From an uncultured Bacilli bacterium (GTDB taxonomy: Bacteria > Bacillota_I > Bacilli_A > RF39 > UBA660): 64,000 bases of DNA. The notes under the pieces were generated by a model that was not told where the DNA came from, made no database searches, and saw nothing but the letters and a program-made list of their open reading frames with translations. Below, piece after piece: positions 8,587 through 16,993 of this stretch. Made by a program: the position numbers and the translations under genes. The stretch spans positions 62,001 to 126,000 of the forward strand of contig CAKONC010000004.1 in assembly GCA_934096985.1 (NCBI GenBank). The letters run 5' to 3'. How positions within the stretch are numbered: the stretch's first letter is position 1; every line of letters starts with the position of its first letter.

Positions 8587-8992
8587 TCTCCTTCATAACA
8601 AATTTTGTTTTGATTGGAAGTTTATGTGAAGCAAGTCTTAAAGCTTCCCTAGCTATTTCTTCAGAAACATCACTTATTTCGAACATGATTTTTCCTTCTT
8701 TAACTACTGCTACCCATTCTTCAACATTACCTTTACCTTTACCTTGTCTAGTTTCTAAAGGTTTTCTAGTTCTAGGCATATGAGGGAAAATGTTAATATA
8801 AACTTTTCCTCCCCTTTTCATATAACGAGTCATAGCAATACGAGCGGCTTCAATTTGACGAGCAGATATCCATCCACCTTCCATTGCCATTAAACCAAAT
8901 TCACCATTAGTTAGAGTAAGATTACCTTTTGCTTTGCCTTCGTAACTTAATCTATGACTTTTACGATATTTAGTTCTTTTTGGCATTAACAT
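8567..8992 (-). CDS. rplP: 50S ribosomal protein L16
   Basis: L16 of 141 residues, which helps position A-site tRNA. It has the family start MPKRTKYRKSHR (preceded by ML if the first ATG is used), GEFGLMAMEGGWISARQIEAA and KGKGNVEEWVAVVKEG. The ATG at 8992 is seven bases from GGGAGAG, while the family-like ATG at 8986 is thirteen; the first is kept. It overlaps rpsC by 23 bases. Confidence 0.97.
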   Translation of the reverse strand: MLMPKRTKYRKSHRLSYEGKAKGNLTLTNGEFGLMAMEGGWISARQIEAARIAMTRYMKRGGKVYINIFPHMPRTRKPLETRQGKGKGNVEEWVAVVKEGKIMFEISDVSEEIAREALRLASHKLPIKTKFVMKESETLGN

Positions 8993-9647
8993 TTTTCATC
9001 TCTCCCTTCTTGGTATTTTTAGTTTTTAGTATTTCATCTTTATAAATCCATACTTTAACTCCAATTTTTCCATAAATTGTATTTGCTTCACTAACTGCAT
9101 AATCAACGTCAGCTCTAATTGTATGAAGAGGCACAGTACCTTCAGTATAACCTTCAGTTCTAGCCATTTCAGCGCCACCAAGTCTTCCTGAAACAGCAGT
9201 TTTAATACCTTTTGCTCCAGCTTTCATTGTATTTCTAATAGCTCTTTTTTGTACGCTTCTAAAAGGAGCTCTGTTTTCAATTTGCATTGCAATATTGTCA
9301 GCAACTAGTTGAGCATTTAAATCAGGATTTTTTTCTTCAACAATGTTAATGTATACATCTTCATTAACAAGTTTTGAAATTTTCTTTCTTAATTTTTCAA
9401 TATCTTCACCACCACGGCCAATTATAACACCTGGTCTTGCAGTAAAGATTGTTAATTCAACTTTATTTTTTCTTCTTTCAATAACTACTTTTGATATTGA
9501 AGCACTTTTAAGATTCTTTTCAATATATTCTCTTATTTTGATATCATTGATTAATTTATCAGAATAATCTTTTTCAGCATACCATCTAGAATCCCAATCT
9601 TTATTAACACCAATACGATATCCTATAGGATTTACTTTTTGACCCAT
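8970..9647 (-). CDS. rpsC: 30S ribosomal protein S3
   Basis: S3 of 225 residues, part of the mRNA entry tunnel and helicase centre. It has the type II KH domain (RPGVIIGRGGEDIEKL) and the C-terminal domain with GRLGGAEMARTEGYTEG and a basic tail. Normal length, lying between rplV and rplP. Confidence 0.98.
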   Translation of the reverse strand: MGQKVNPIGYRIGVNKDWDSRWYAEKDYSDKLINDIKIREYIEKNLKSASISKVVIERRKNKVELTIFTARPGVIIGRGGEDIEKLRKKISKLVNEDVYINIVEEKNPDLNAQLVADNIAMQIENRAPFRSVQKRAIRNTMKAGAKGIKTAVSGRLGGAEMARTEGYTEGTVPLHTIRADVDYAVSEANTIYGKIGVKVWIYKDEILKTKNTKKGEMKNVNAKKN

Positions 9648-9648
9648 A

Positions 9649-9996
9649 CTATTTTGTTTCCTCCTTATTATCTGTTACATATACAACAATATGACTTGTT
9701 CTTTTATCATGTCTATCAACATTTCCACGAGATGCAAATTGGATTCTTTTATAAATAGGTCCTGGATTAATAAAGCATTTACTTATTACTAAATCTTTTT
9801 CGTTTGCACCATTATTATTAACAGCATTTGCAACTGCAGAATTTAAAACCTTTAAAATAAGTGAACTTGCTTTTGTATTTGTATTTTCTAAAATTCCTCT
9901 AGCTGTTTCAACATCTTTTCCACGAATTAAATCCATAGTCATTCTAGCAAGTCTAGGTTTAATCATTGCAGTATTATGTTTTGCATAAGTTTCCAT
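9649..9996 (-). CDS. rplV: 50S ribosomal protein L22
   Basis: L22 of 115 residues, which lines the peptide tunnel with its beta-hairpin. KPRLARMTMDLIRGKDVE and the RIQFASRGNVDRHDKRTSH loop are typical, with HIVVYV near the C-terminus. One base separates it from rpsC. Confidence 0.97.
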   Translation of the reverse strand: METYAKHNTAMIKPRLARMTMDLIRGKDVETARGILENTNTKASSLILKVLNSAVANAVNNNGANEKDLVISKCFINPGPIYKRIQFASRGNVDRHDKRTSHIVVYVTDNKEETK

Positions 9997-10004
9997 TTTA
10001 CCTC

Positions 10005-10268
10005 CTATTTATTTCCAGCATGGCCAGTAAATTTACGTGTTTGAGAAAATTCTCCTAATTTATGACCAACCATTTCTTCAGTAATATAAACTGGAATAAA
10101 ATCTTTACCATTATGAACTGCAATTGTATGTCCTACAAATTCAGGATAAATAGTACTTCTTCTTGACCAAGTTTTAACAACTGATTTTTTATTATCTTCA
10201 TTTAATTTTTTAATTTTTTTCATGATGCTATCATCAACGAAAGCACCTTTCTTTAAACTTCTTGCCAT
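10005..10268 (-). CDS. rpsS: 30S ribosomal protein S19
   Basis: S19 of 87 residues, a head protein paired with S13. Conserved segments are MARSLKKGAFVDD, TWSRRSTIYPEFVGHTIAVH and GHKLGEFSQTRKFTGHAG. Lies between rplB and rplV in the S10 operon. Confidence 0.98.
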   Translation of the reverse strand: MARSLKKGAFVDDSIMKKIKKLNEDNKKSVVKTWSRRSTIYPEFVGHTIAVHNGKDFIPVYITEEMVGHKLGEFSQTRKFTGHAGNK

Positions 10269-10276
10269 TTTTCCTC

Positions 10277-11107
10277 CTATTTAGTCTTCCTACTTATAAT
10301 AAGTTTGCTAGATGCCTTTTTAGGTTTTCTAGTTTTAACGCCAAGAGCAGGTTTACCCCAAGGAGTCATTGGACTCTTTCTACCAATTGGAGCACGTCCT
10401 TCTCCACCACCATGAGGGTGATCGTTAGGATTCATAACAGAACCACGGTTAGTAGGTCTAATTCCTAGATATCTAGTTCTACCAGCTTTACCTAAATTAA
10501 CAAGATTTGCATCTTCATTTCCAACTACACCAATAGTTGCAATACATCTATCAAGAATCTTTCTTGTTTCTCCAGATTGAAGTCTAACTAAAACATATTT
10601 ATCTTCTCTACCTAGAATTTGAGCAGATGCTCCTGCACTACGACAAATTTCAGCGCCTTTGCCAGGTTTTAATTCAATACAATGAACTAAAGTTCCAACT
10701 GGAATATTTTTTAAAGGTAATGCATTACCAACTTTAATATCAGCGTTTTCACCATTTTCAATAATTGCACCAACTTTTAAATCTTTAGGAGCAATAATAT
10801 ATCTTTTTTCTCCATCTTTATAATTAATTAATGCAATATTTGCTGTTCTATTTGGATCATATTCGATAGTAGCAACTCTACCAGTAACGCCAACTTTATC
10901 TCTCTTATAATCAATAATACGATATTTTCTTTTTGCACCGCCACCAATATGTCTAACGGTCATTTTGCCTTGGTTATTTCTTCCACCAGATTTTTTTACT
11001 TTTGCAAGTAAGCCTTTAGTAGGAGTTTTTGTAGTTATTTCTTCATTTGCAAGAGTACTCATGCCTCTTCTACCATTTGTAACTGGTTTATAATGTCTTA
11101 TTGCCAT
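10277..11107 (-). CDS. rplB: 50S ribosomal protein L2
   Basis: L2 of 276 residues, needed for subunit joining and peptidyl transferase activity. The functionally important histidine lies in the conserved NPNDHPHGGGEGRAPIGR loop near the C-terminus. The OB and SH3-like halves are intact. Normal length. Confidence 0.98.
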   Translation of the reverse strand: MAIRHYKPVTNGRRGMSTLANEEITTKTPTKGLLAKVKKSGGRNNQGKMTVRHIGGGAKRKYRIIDYKRDKVGVTGRVATIEYDPNRTANIALINYKDGEKRYIIAPKDLKVGAIIENGENADIKVGNALPLKNIPVGTLVHCIELKPGKGAEICRSAGASAQILGREDKYVLVRLQSGETRKILDRCIATIGVVGNEDANLVNLGKAGRTRYLGIRPTNRGSVMNPNDHPHGGGEGRAPIGRKSPMTPWGKPALGVKTRKPKKASSKLIISRKTK

Positions 11108-11122
11108 AATTTCTCCTTTCTA

Positions 11123-11398
11123 CTAAAGTTCTATAGAAGAACCATCTTTAAGTGTAACGATTGCTTTTTTATATGTTTTTGTTCTTCCTTGATACTTTCC
11201 AACTCTTCTTTTTTTAGATTTAGTGTTTAGAGTATTAACACTTTTAACTTGAACATTAAATGCTTCTTCTACAGCTTTTTTAATTTCAGTTTTATTAGCA
11301 TCCTTGGCTACTTTAAATGTATAAACATTTTCATTTCTAAGTGTCATAGTTTTTTCAGTAACTACTGGAGCTATTATAATATCAGAATAATGTTTCAT
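11123..11398 (-). CDS. rplW: 50S ribosomal protein L23
   Basis: L23 of 91 residues, a tunnel-exit protein that forms the main docking point for trigger factor and SRP. PVVTEKTMTLRNENVYTF and ANKTEIKKAVEEAFNV are the family signatures. It shares one base with the end of rplD. Confidence 0.98.
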   Translation of the reverse strand: MKHYSDIIIAPVVTEKTMTLRNENVYTFKVAKDANKTEIKKAVEEAFNVQVKSVNTLNTKSKKRRVGKYQGRTKTYKKAIVTLKDGSSIEL

Positions 11399-12021
11399 TA
11401 ATTAAGAGCCTCCTCTACCATTTTAATGCTAGTTTCATCAAATACAATGTAATCAGCATTTAATATATCATATACGTTGATTTCATCTGGAAATAATACA
11501 AGTACATTATCCAAATTTCTAGTTGACATATATAAATTTTCTGCATCTTCTGATGCTATGAATAAAATTTTGCCAGTTAATTTTAAATTATTTAATAATT
11601 CAATTCCTGTTTTAGTCTTTAAATCATTAAGTTTTAAACTATCAACTACAATTAATTTCTTTTCATTTAATTTACTAGTTAAAGCACTTTTTAATGCTAA
11701 AACTCTTTCTTTACGATTAATTTTAAATGTATAATCTCTAGGAGTTGGTCCAAATACAATTCCACCCTTTCTCCATTGAGCAGCACGTATAGAACCTTGT
11801 CTTGCTCTACCAGTACCCTTTTGTTTCCATGGTTTTCTTCCGCCACCAGATACTTCACTTCTAGTTTTTGTTTTAGCAGTTCCTTGTCTTGAAGCATCAA
11901 GTTGAAGTCTAACCATTTTTTTCATAGCAAGATCATTAACTTCAATTCCAAATACTTTAGAATTTAGTGTAATGTCATTTACTTTTTCGCCTTTTAAATT
12001 ATTAATACTTATCTTTGTCAT
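11398..12021 (-). CDS. rplD: 50S ribosomal protein L4
   Basis: L4 of 207 residues, with a globular domain and a long tunnel-reaching loop (KTRSEVSGGGRKPWKQKG, then GRARQGSIRAAQWRKGG). In some bacteria L4 is the feedback regulator of the S10 operon. Length is typical. It lies between rplC and rplW. Confidence 0.98.
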   Translation of the reverse strand: MTKISINNLKGEKVNDITLNSKVFGIEVNDLAMKKMVRLQLDASRQGTAKTKTRSEVSGGGRKPWKQKGTGRARQGSIRAAQWRKGGIVFGPTPRDYTFKINRKERVLALKSALTSKLNEKKLIVVDSLKLNDLKTKTGIELLNNLKLTGKILFIASEDAENLYMSTRNLDNVLVLFPDEINVYDILNADYIVFDETSIKMVEEALN

Positions 12022-12041
12022 TTTTATCCTCCTTTAAAAGA

Positions 12042-12770
12042 CTACTTGTCTTCCTTTACAACTTCATTAGTTTCAGTAGTAATTTCTTCAACTACGTCAG
12101 CAACTGCTTCTGGTTCATAAGAAATAATTTCTTTTGGATTCATTTTCTTGTTACCTTTAACTGCAGTTCTAATTAAAATTAATGAATTTTTTGCACCAGG
12201 TACATTTCCACTTATCAAAATATAATTTTCATTTTTATTTGCTTCAATTACCTCAAGGTTTTGAATTGTAACTGTTTCAACACCCATGTGTCCAGCTAAT
12301 TTTTTACCTTTAAGAACTCTTTTAGGAAGCATTGTTCCAAGAGATCCTGGTCTTCTATGATAATGTGAACCATGTCCCATAGGTCCTCTAGATTGATTGT
12401 GTCTTTTAATAACACCTGCAAATCCTTTTCCTTTAGTAGTTCCAGTTACATCAACTATTTCTCCTACTGTAAATAAATCTGCAGCAATCTCATCTCCTAC
12501 ATTATAAGAGCCTTCAAAATCTCTTATTTCTTTTAAGAAGCGCTTAGGAGTTGTATTTGCTTTTTTTGCACTTCCGATTTCAGCCTTAGTGGCTCTAGAT
12601 TCTTTTTTGTCAATAGCGCCAAGTTGAATTGCATTATAACCATCTTTTTCAACAGTTTTAATTTGCATTACTTTATTAGGTAAAACTTCAATAACTGTAA
12701 CAGGTAAAAGTCTTCCTTCTTTAGTAAATACGCTAGTCATTCCAACTTTACGTCCTAAGATTCCTTTCAT
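12042..12770 (-). CDS. rplC: 50S ribosomal protein L3 with an acidic C-terminal tail
   Basis: L3, an early assembly protein whose loop reaches the peptidyl transferase centre. MKGILGRKVGMTSVF and the loop with RGPMGHGSHYHRRPGSLG are characteristic. At 242 residues it is about 30 longer than usual because of an acidic C-terminal extension (VADVVEEITTETNEVVKEDK). Confidence 0.97.
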   Translation of the reverse strand: MKGILGRKVGMTSVFTKEGRLLPVTVIEVLPNKVMQIKTVEKDGYNAIQLGAIDKKESRATKAEIGSAKKANTTPKRFLKEIRDFEGSYNVGDEIAADLFTVGEIVDVTGTTKGKGFAGVIKRHNQSRGPMGHGSHYHRRPGSLGTMLPKRVLKGKKLAGHMGVETVTIQNLEVIEANKNENYILISGNVPGAKNSLILIRTAVKGNKKMNPKEIISYEPEAVADVVEEITTETNEVVKEDK

Positions 12771-12790
12771 TTTTTCTTTCCTTCCTTTTC

Positions 12791-13099
12791 TTATAATTTA
12801 ATATTGATTTGTACGCCACTTGGTAAATCTAAATGAGTAAGCGCATCAACTGTTTCTTTGCTTGGATTTTTAATATCTATAAGTCTCTTGTGAGTTCTTC
12901 TTTCAAATTGTTCACGAGAATCTTTATATTTATGTACAGCTCTTAATACTGTAAATTTTTCAATTTCAGTAGGTAGAGGTACAGGGCCAGATATTTCTCC
13001 TCCAGTTCTTTTTACTGTTTCACATATTTTTCCAGCAGCTACATCAAGTATTCTATGGTCATATGCTTTTAAAGTAATACGAATTTCTTGCTTTGCCAT
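12791..13099 (-). CDS. rpsJ: 30S ribosomal protein S10
   Basis: S10 of 102 residues, a head protein that also acts as the NusE partner in transcription antitermination. The ATG at 13099 is chosen because AAGGAG precedes it and the product begins MAKQEIRITLKAYDHRILD; the open frame extends 20 codons upstream, but that stretch is the operon leader. RRTHKRLIDI and the C-terminal LPSGVQINIKL are conserved. First gene of the ribosomal operon. Confidence 0.98.
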   Translation of the reverse strand: MAKQEIRITLKAYDHRILDVAAGKICETVKRTGGEISGPVPLPTEIEKFTVLRAVHKYKDSREQFERRTHKRLIDIKNPSKETVDALTHLDLPSGVQINIKL

Positions 13100-13234
13100 A
13101 TTTTTTGTTCTCCTTTCGTCTATATTTAAATATAGGCTTGCTCCGCACAAATTACCCAATGCTCAAGAAATATATTTACCAACTATTCCTAGTGTATCAG
13201 CAACCTTGCACATCACAGCAGTCATACAAAATCA

Positions 13235-13264
13235 ATGATAACACATATTTATGCGGAATTGCAA
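13235..13264 (-). promoter_or_regulatory. Promoter of the S10 ribosomal operon
   Basis: On the minus strand TTGCAA (13259-13264) and TTATCA (13236-13241) are separated by exactly 17 bases, with an alternative TATCAT one base downstream and TGTG just before it. This is a sigma-A type promoter about 140 bases upstream of rpsJ. The leader between them contains a perfect 16-base palindrome, CTATATTTAAATATAG, just before the ribosome site, a possible regulatory hairpin. Confidence 0.7.
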
Positions 13265-13287
13265 GTCTTTTTTTGCTATTTATAAAT

Positions 13288-13312
13288 AAAAAAAGCAATT
13301 TTTTAAATTGCC
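13288..13312 (-). terminator. Intrinsic terminator at the end of gpmI
   Basis: Minus-strand hairpin GCAATTT/AAATTGC-type followed by a run of seven T. The stem contains the gpmI stop codon. It separates gpmI from the S10 operon promoter. Confidence 0.7.
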
Positions 13313-14814
13313 TTCTTATCTTTAAGGATTAAAGATTCTCCTGTCATTTCTTCAGGTATAGAAATATCCATATAATCAAGTATTGTTGGAGCAACATTTG
13401 TTAAATCTCCTTCTTCTTTTAACTTCAATTTATCATCATTTATAACAAATGGCACATCTGATAAACTATGAGTTGTACATACACTGCCATCTGCATTTAT
13501 CATTGTATCAGCATTTCCATGATCAGCAAGTAAAACGATAGTATAGAAATTGTCTTCAGCGGCCTGAACTATTTTGCTAAAGCAAATATCAACTGCCATA
13601 CATGCTTTTGTTGCTGCATCCATGCTGCCAGTATGTCCAACCATATCTGGATTTGCAAAATTCACTAAAATAAAATCATAATCTTGCTCCATACATGTAA
13701 TTACCTTTTTAGTTACACTAACAGCACTCATTTCTGGTTTTAAATCATACGTTGCAACATCAGGAGAAGGAATATGAAATTTATCTGTTCCTTGAAGTTT
13801 GCCTTCGTAACCTTCATCAAAAAAGTAAGTAACATGTGGATATTTTTCACTTTCTGCTATTCTAGCTTGAGTTAACCCAAGTTTTGAAAAATAAATTCCT
13901 AAGCTATTTTCAACTTTAGGTTCCCCTATTAAAACGTTTGCATTTATTGCTTTATCATGATTAAAGAAAGTGAATAGTTCTACACCTAATGTATCAATTG
14001 TTGGAAATTCATTAAATTTCTGATTCGTTAATGCAAGTAATATTTGTTTACTTCTGTCAGTTCTATAATTCATCCAAAATAAAATATCATTATTTTTAAT
14101 TAAACCATTATGATCTAAAAGCATTGGTTTAAGGAATTCATCTGTAACTCCTTTTTCATAACTTGCATTTATTGCAGCTTGAGCGTTTAATATTTCTACC
14201 GAACTTCCTTTAGTTATTAAATCATAATAAAGCTTAGTTCTATCATAATTTTCATCTCTATCCATTGCATAATATCTTCCACATATTGTAGCAATTGAGC
14301 CAACTTTATTTTTTTTAATAAGAGATTCAATCATAGATATATATTTATAAGAAGATTGTGTATCAGTATCTCTTCCATCAGTGATTAAATGAAAATAAAT
14401 TTCTTTAAAACCTAGTTTAACTAAATAATTATATAAATTAATAAAATCATCAATGCCTGCATGAACGTTGCCATCACTTGCTAAACCCATGATATGAACT
14501 CTTTTATTTAAATTATTTTTTAGATTAACAAAAGCTTCATTATCACATGTATCCAAATTTTCTAGAAATTTATCTGTTAAAACTTCTCTAGAATAAATTC
14601 TTCTTCCAGCACCAATTGTCATATGACCAATCTCACTATTGCCAAATTGGCCATCATATAAACCAACATAGTGTCCACTAGCATGTAATGTTGAATGAGG
14701 ATATTTATTATAAAACTCATTAAAGTTCACCATATTGGCCTTTTTTATAGCATTACCATCCTCATCATTTCGAATGCCAAATCCATCAAATATAATTGTT
14801 AATAACTTTTTCAT
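13303..14814 (-). CDS. gpmI: 2,3-bisphosphoglycerate-independent phosphoglycerate mutase
   Basis: Interconverts 3- and 2-phosphoglycerate in glycolysis, using two manganese ions and a phosphoserine intermediate. The catalytic serine lies in FGNSEIGHMTIGAGR; the metal-binding FDGFG at the N-terminus and LADHGNAD near the C-terminus are present. The start at 14814 gives MKKLLTIIFDGFG, the family N-terminus; the frame is open 17 codons upstream through the promoter region. At 503 residues the length is normal. It has its own promoter and terminator, and spo0A lies between it and the gap-pgk pair. Confidence 0.96.
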   Translation of the reverse strand: MKKLLTIIFDGFGIRNDEDGNAIKKANMVNFNEFYNKYPHSTLHASGHYVGLYDGQFGNSEIGHMTIGAGRRIYSREVLTDKFLENLDTCDNEAFVNLKNNLNKRVHIMGLASDGNVHAGIDDFINLYNYLVKLGFKEIYFHLITDGRDTDTQSSYKYISMIESLIKKNKVGSIATICGRYYAMDRDENYDRTKLYYDLITKGSSVEILNAQAAINASYEKGVTDEFLKPMLLDHNGLIKNNDILFWMNYRTDRSKQILLALTNQKFNEFPTIDTLGVELFTFFNHDKAINANVLIGEPKVENSLGIYFSKLGLTQARIAESEKYPHVTYFFDEGYEGKLQGTDKFHIPSPDVATYDLKPEMSAVSVTKKVITCMEQDYDFILVNFANPDMVGHTGSMDAATKACMAVDICFSKIVQAAEDNFYTIVLLADHGNADTMINADGSVCTTHSLSDVPFVINDDKLKLKEEGDLTNVAPTILDYMDISIPEEMTGESLILKDKKAI

Positions 14815-14836
14815 AAAATCAATTCTTTCTAAAAAA

Positions 14837-14865
14837 ATGATATCACATACTAACATTTTTTTCAA
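14837..14865 (-). promoter_or_regulatory. Promoter of gpmI
   Basis: Minus-strand TTGAAA (14860-14865) and TATCAT (14837-14842) with a 17-base spacer, about 25 bases upstream of the gpmI start. A sigma-A type match. Confidence 0.6.
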
Positions 14866-14882
14866 TTATATTAAAATTTGAC

Positions 14883-14908
14883 AAAAAAAAATTACATTTT
14901 AGTAATTT
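14883..14908 (-). terminator. Intrinsic terminator after spo0A
   Basis: Minus-strand inverted repeat AATTAC/GTAATT followed by eight to nine T, just after the spo0A stop. With the spo0A promoter it makes spo0A a single-gene unit. Confidence 0.6.
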
Positions 14909-14910
14909 TC

Positions 14911-15660
14911 TTAAAAAGGTTTATTATCTAATTTAATACGATCTGCAATTGTAGTTAAAAACTCTGAATTTGTAGGTTTTGACTTATCACAGCTTACACT
15001 AAATCCAAATAGTTCTTCCATAAGGTTAATATCTCCCCTAATCCAGCTTACTTCTATTGCATGTCTTATAGCTCTTTCAACTCTAGATGGGGTAGTTTCA
15101 TATTTTAAAGCAATCTGAGGATAAATTTCTTTAGTAACTAGTGAAACGGAATCATTATTAAAAATAAGCATTATTCCGTCTCTAATATATTTATATCCTC
15201 TTATATGTGAGGGTATGCCTAGATTATGTAATAATTGACTTACCTCTAAATCTAAACTATTATTTTTAAACAGTAAAGTTTTATTTTCATAAGTTTCATT
15301 TATTTTTTTCTCTAATGAAATGATACTATATGGCTTAATTAAATAATAAGAAATATTATATGTATTGCAATCATTTATTAGTTTTGTATCTTTATAATTT
15401 GATGTAACTATACATTTTAAATTGATACCTCTTGATTTAATTTCCTCTAATAAAGTTGCTCCATCCATTCTTGGAACTAATAATTCAAGAATTAATAAAT
15501 CAATGCTATCCTTATGATTTATTATATATTCTAAGGCTTCCTCACCATTTGAAAATGATGCTACCACTTTAATATTCTCATTATTACTAAAATGATTCTT
15601 TAGGTTATTTACGGCTACTACATTATCATCTACAATTATTGTGCGTATGCTATTTTTCAT
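14911..15660 (-). CDS. spo0A: Spo0A, sporulation master regulator with a substituted phospho-acceptor
   Basis: Response regulator of 249 residues. The C-terminal DNA-binding domain is clearly Spo0A (LGIPSHIRGYKYIRDGI, then SRVERAIRHAIEVSWIRGD, the recognition helix region). The receiver domain keeps the acidic pair D11-D12, T86 and K109, but the phospho-acceptor, D56 in Bacillus subtilis within LDIIMPHLDG, is glutamate here: E59 in ILELLVPRMDG (codon GAA). The gene has its own promoter, a perfect 0A box upstream and a terminator. It sits among glycolytic genes, not near spoIVB as in Bacillus. Identity is secure; that E59 mimics the phosphorylated state is inference, and loss of phospho-control is the alternative. 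Confidence 0.95.
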   Translation of the reverse strand: MKNSIRTIIVDDNVVAVNNLKNHFSNNENIKVVASFSNGEEALEYIINHKDSIDLLILELLVPRMDGATLLEEIKSRGINLKCIVTSNYKDTKLINDCNTYNISYYLIKPYSIISLEKKINETYENKTLLFKNNSLDLEVSQLLHNLGIPSHIRGYKYIRDGIMLIFNNDSVSLVTKEIYPQIALKYETTPSRVERAIRHAIEVSWIRGDINLMEELFGFSVSCDKSKPTNSEFLTTIADRIKLDNKPF

Positions 15661-15697
15661 GTTTCCTCTTTCCTATAAATTACCGCCACACAACTAG

Positions 15698-15726
15698 ATA
15701 ATATACCATATTCATACAAAAAGCAA
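15698..15726 (-). promoter_or_regulatory. Promoter of spo0A
   Basis: Minus-strand TTGCTT (15721-15726) and TATTAT (15698-15703) with a 17-base spacer, about 40 bases upstream of the spo0A ATG. Sigma-A type; I did not see a convincing sigma-H promoter. Confidence 0.6.
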
Positions 15727-15766
15727 GTAAATATTTTGTAAATATATGACTATTTACGTAAATTTT

Positions 15767-15773
15767 TGTCGAA
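15767..15773 (-). promoter_or_regulatory. 0A box upstream of spo0A
   Basis: TGTCGAA on the plus strand (TTCGACA on the transcribed side), an exact match to the Spo0A-binding consensus TGNCGAA. It lies 41 bases upstream of the spo0A -35 element in an otherwise non-coding stretch, so autoregulation is likely. Confidence 0.6.
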
Positions 15774-15779
15774 TTATGG

Positions 15780-15822
15780 CAAAAAAAGAATGGATTTAGT
15801 TTTTTTCTATAAAATCCATTCC
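15780..15822 (-). terminator. Intrinsic terminator after pgk
   Basis: A strong minus-strand hairpin: AATGGATTT pairs with AAATCCATT across a loop of about 14 bases, followed by seven T. The stem includes the last codons of pgk. It ends the kinase-gap-pgk transcript before spo0A. Confidence 0.8.
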
Positions 15823-16923
15823 TTTTAAATGATCACTACTTATGTATTCAAGTGATGCTCCACCACCACTTGATAAAAATGAAAAATTATCACTTAACCC
15901 GAATTTATTAATTGCATTTAATGTGTCTCCACCACCAGCAACTTTATATGCATCAATATTTTGAAGTGAAGAAAATAAATTTTTTGTACCAGTGGCATAA
16001 TTTTCATTTTCAAATACACCACATGTTCCATTAATAAAAATTGTTTTACTCTTTTGAAAATAACTAATATACTTGTTAATTGACTTAGTATTTAAATCCA
16101 AAATTTTATCTTCGTCAATCACAAAATCAATAGGTAAAACTATTTTATTTCTAAATTCTTTTATTAAGCTTTTTATTTCTAATATAGTGATCTCATCATT
16201 GGTACACAAACTATCCATTACATCAAAACCACAAGCAAACAAAAATGAATTTGCAATACCACCGCCCACTAACAAATAATCACATTTTTTTAATAAATCT
16301 TTAATATAACCAAGTTTATCATCCACTTTTGCTCCACCCATAAATACTGTGAAAGGTCTTTGAATATTTGTTATAAGTGGTTTTAAATTTGTAAGTTCTT
16401 CTTTAACTAGGAAACCATAATATGTAGGCAAAAATTCAGAAATTCCAGCAACTGAAGCATGAGCTCTATGCAACGAAGCAAAAGCATCAACTACAAATAC
16501 ATCTCCTAAAACTGACCAATAATTAGCCAAATTTTTATCATTTTTACTTTCAAGTTTTTCAGGATAGTCACAAAATCTGGTATTTTCTAATAATACGACA
16601 TCACCAATTTGCATATCTTTGCATGTTTTGATTACATCCATTCCAACAGGAGAAGAAACGAAAGTTACCTCTTTACTTAACAAATTACTTAATTCATCCG
16701 CAACAGGTTTTAAAGTATTATATATTTTATCTTCCCTAGTTTTTATTCTGCCCATATGGCTTAATAAAATTACTGAATTATTTTCTAAAAAATACTTAAT
16801 TGTTTTTAAACTTTTGACAATTTTAGTATTATCCATAATTTTGCCATCTTTTATAGGTACATTAAAATCACATCTAATAATGATTTTTTTATTATAAAAT
16901 TTTTCTTCATCAATAAATTTCAT
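15796..16923 (-). CDS. pgk: Phosphoglycerate kinase
   Basis: Glycolytic enzyme making ATP from 1,3-bisphosphoglycerate. The N-terminal IIRCDFNVPIKDGKI substrate site, LLSHMGR, the ENTRFCDYPEK segment and the C-terminal nucleotide site (VAGGGDTLNAI, then SSGGGASLEYIS) are present. At 375 residues it is about 20 shorter than usual. It follows gap and ends inside a strong terminator, so kinase, gap and pgk probably form one operon. Confidence 0.97.
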   Translation of the reverse strand: MKFIDEEKFYNKKIIIRCDFNVPIKDGKIMDNTKIVKSLKTIKYFLENNSVILLSHMGRIKTREDKIYNTLKPVADELSNLLSKEVTFVSSPVGMDVIKTCKDMQIGDVVLLENTRFCDYPEKLESKNDKNLANYWSVLGDVFVVDAFASLHRAHASVAGISEFLPTYYGFLVKEELTNLKPLITNIQRPFTVFMGGAKVDDKLGYIKDLLKKCDYLLVGGGIANSFLFACGFDVMDSLCTNDEITILEIKSLIKEFRNKIVLPIDFVIDEDKILDLNTKSINKYISYFQKSKTIFINGTCGVFENENYATGTKNLFSSLQNIDAYKVAGGGDTLNAINKFGLSDNFSFLSSGGGASLEYISSDHLKGMDFIEKN

Positions 16924-16993
16924 TTATCAACACCCTTTATCTAAATTAATTTTAGCAAATATATTGTTCTTTTGCAATTAAAAAAGATGCTTA

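Noticed and set aside
13100..13159. Extra 20 codons at the start of rpsJ
   Set aside because: This is the S10 operon leader with a palindrome; S10 proteins begin at MAKQEIRI.
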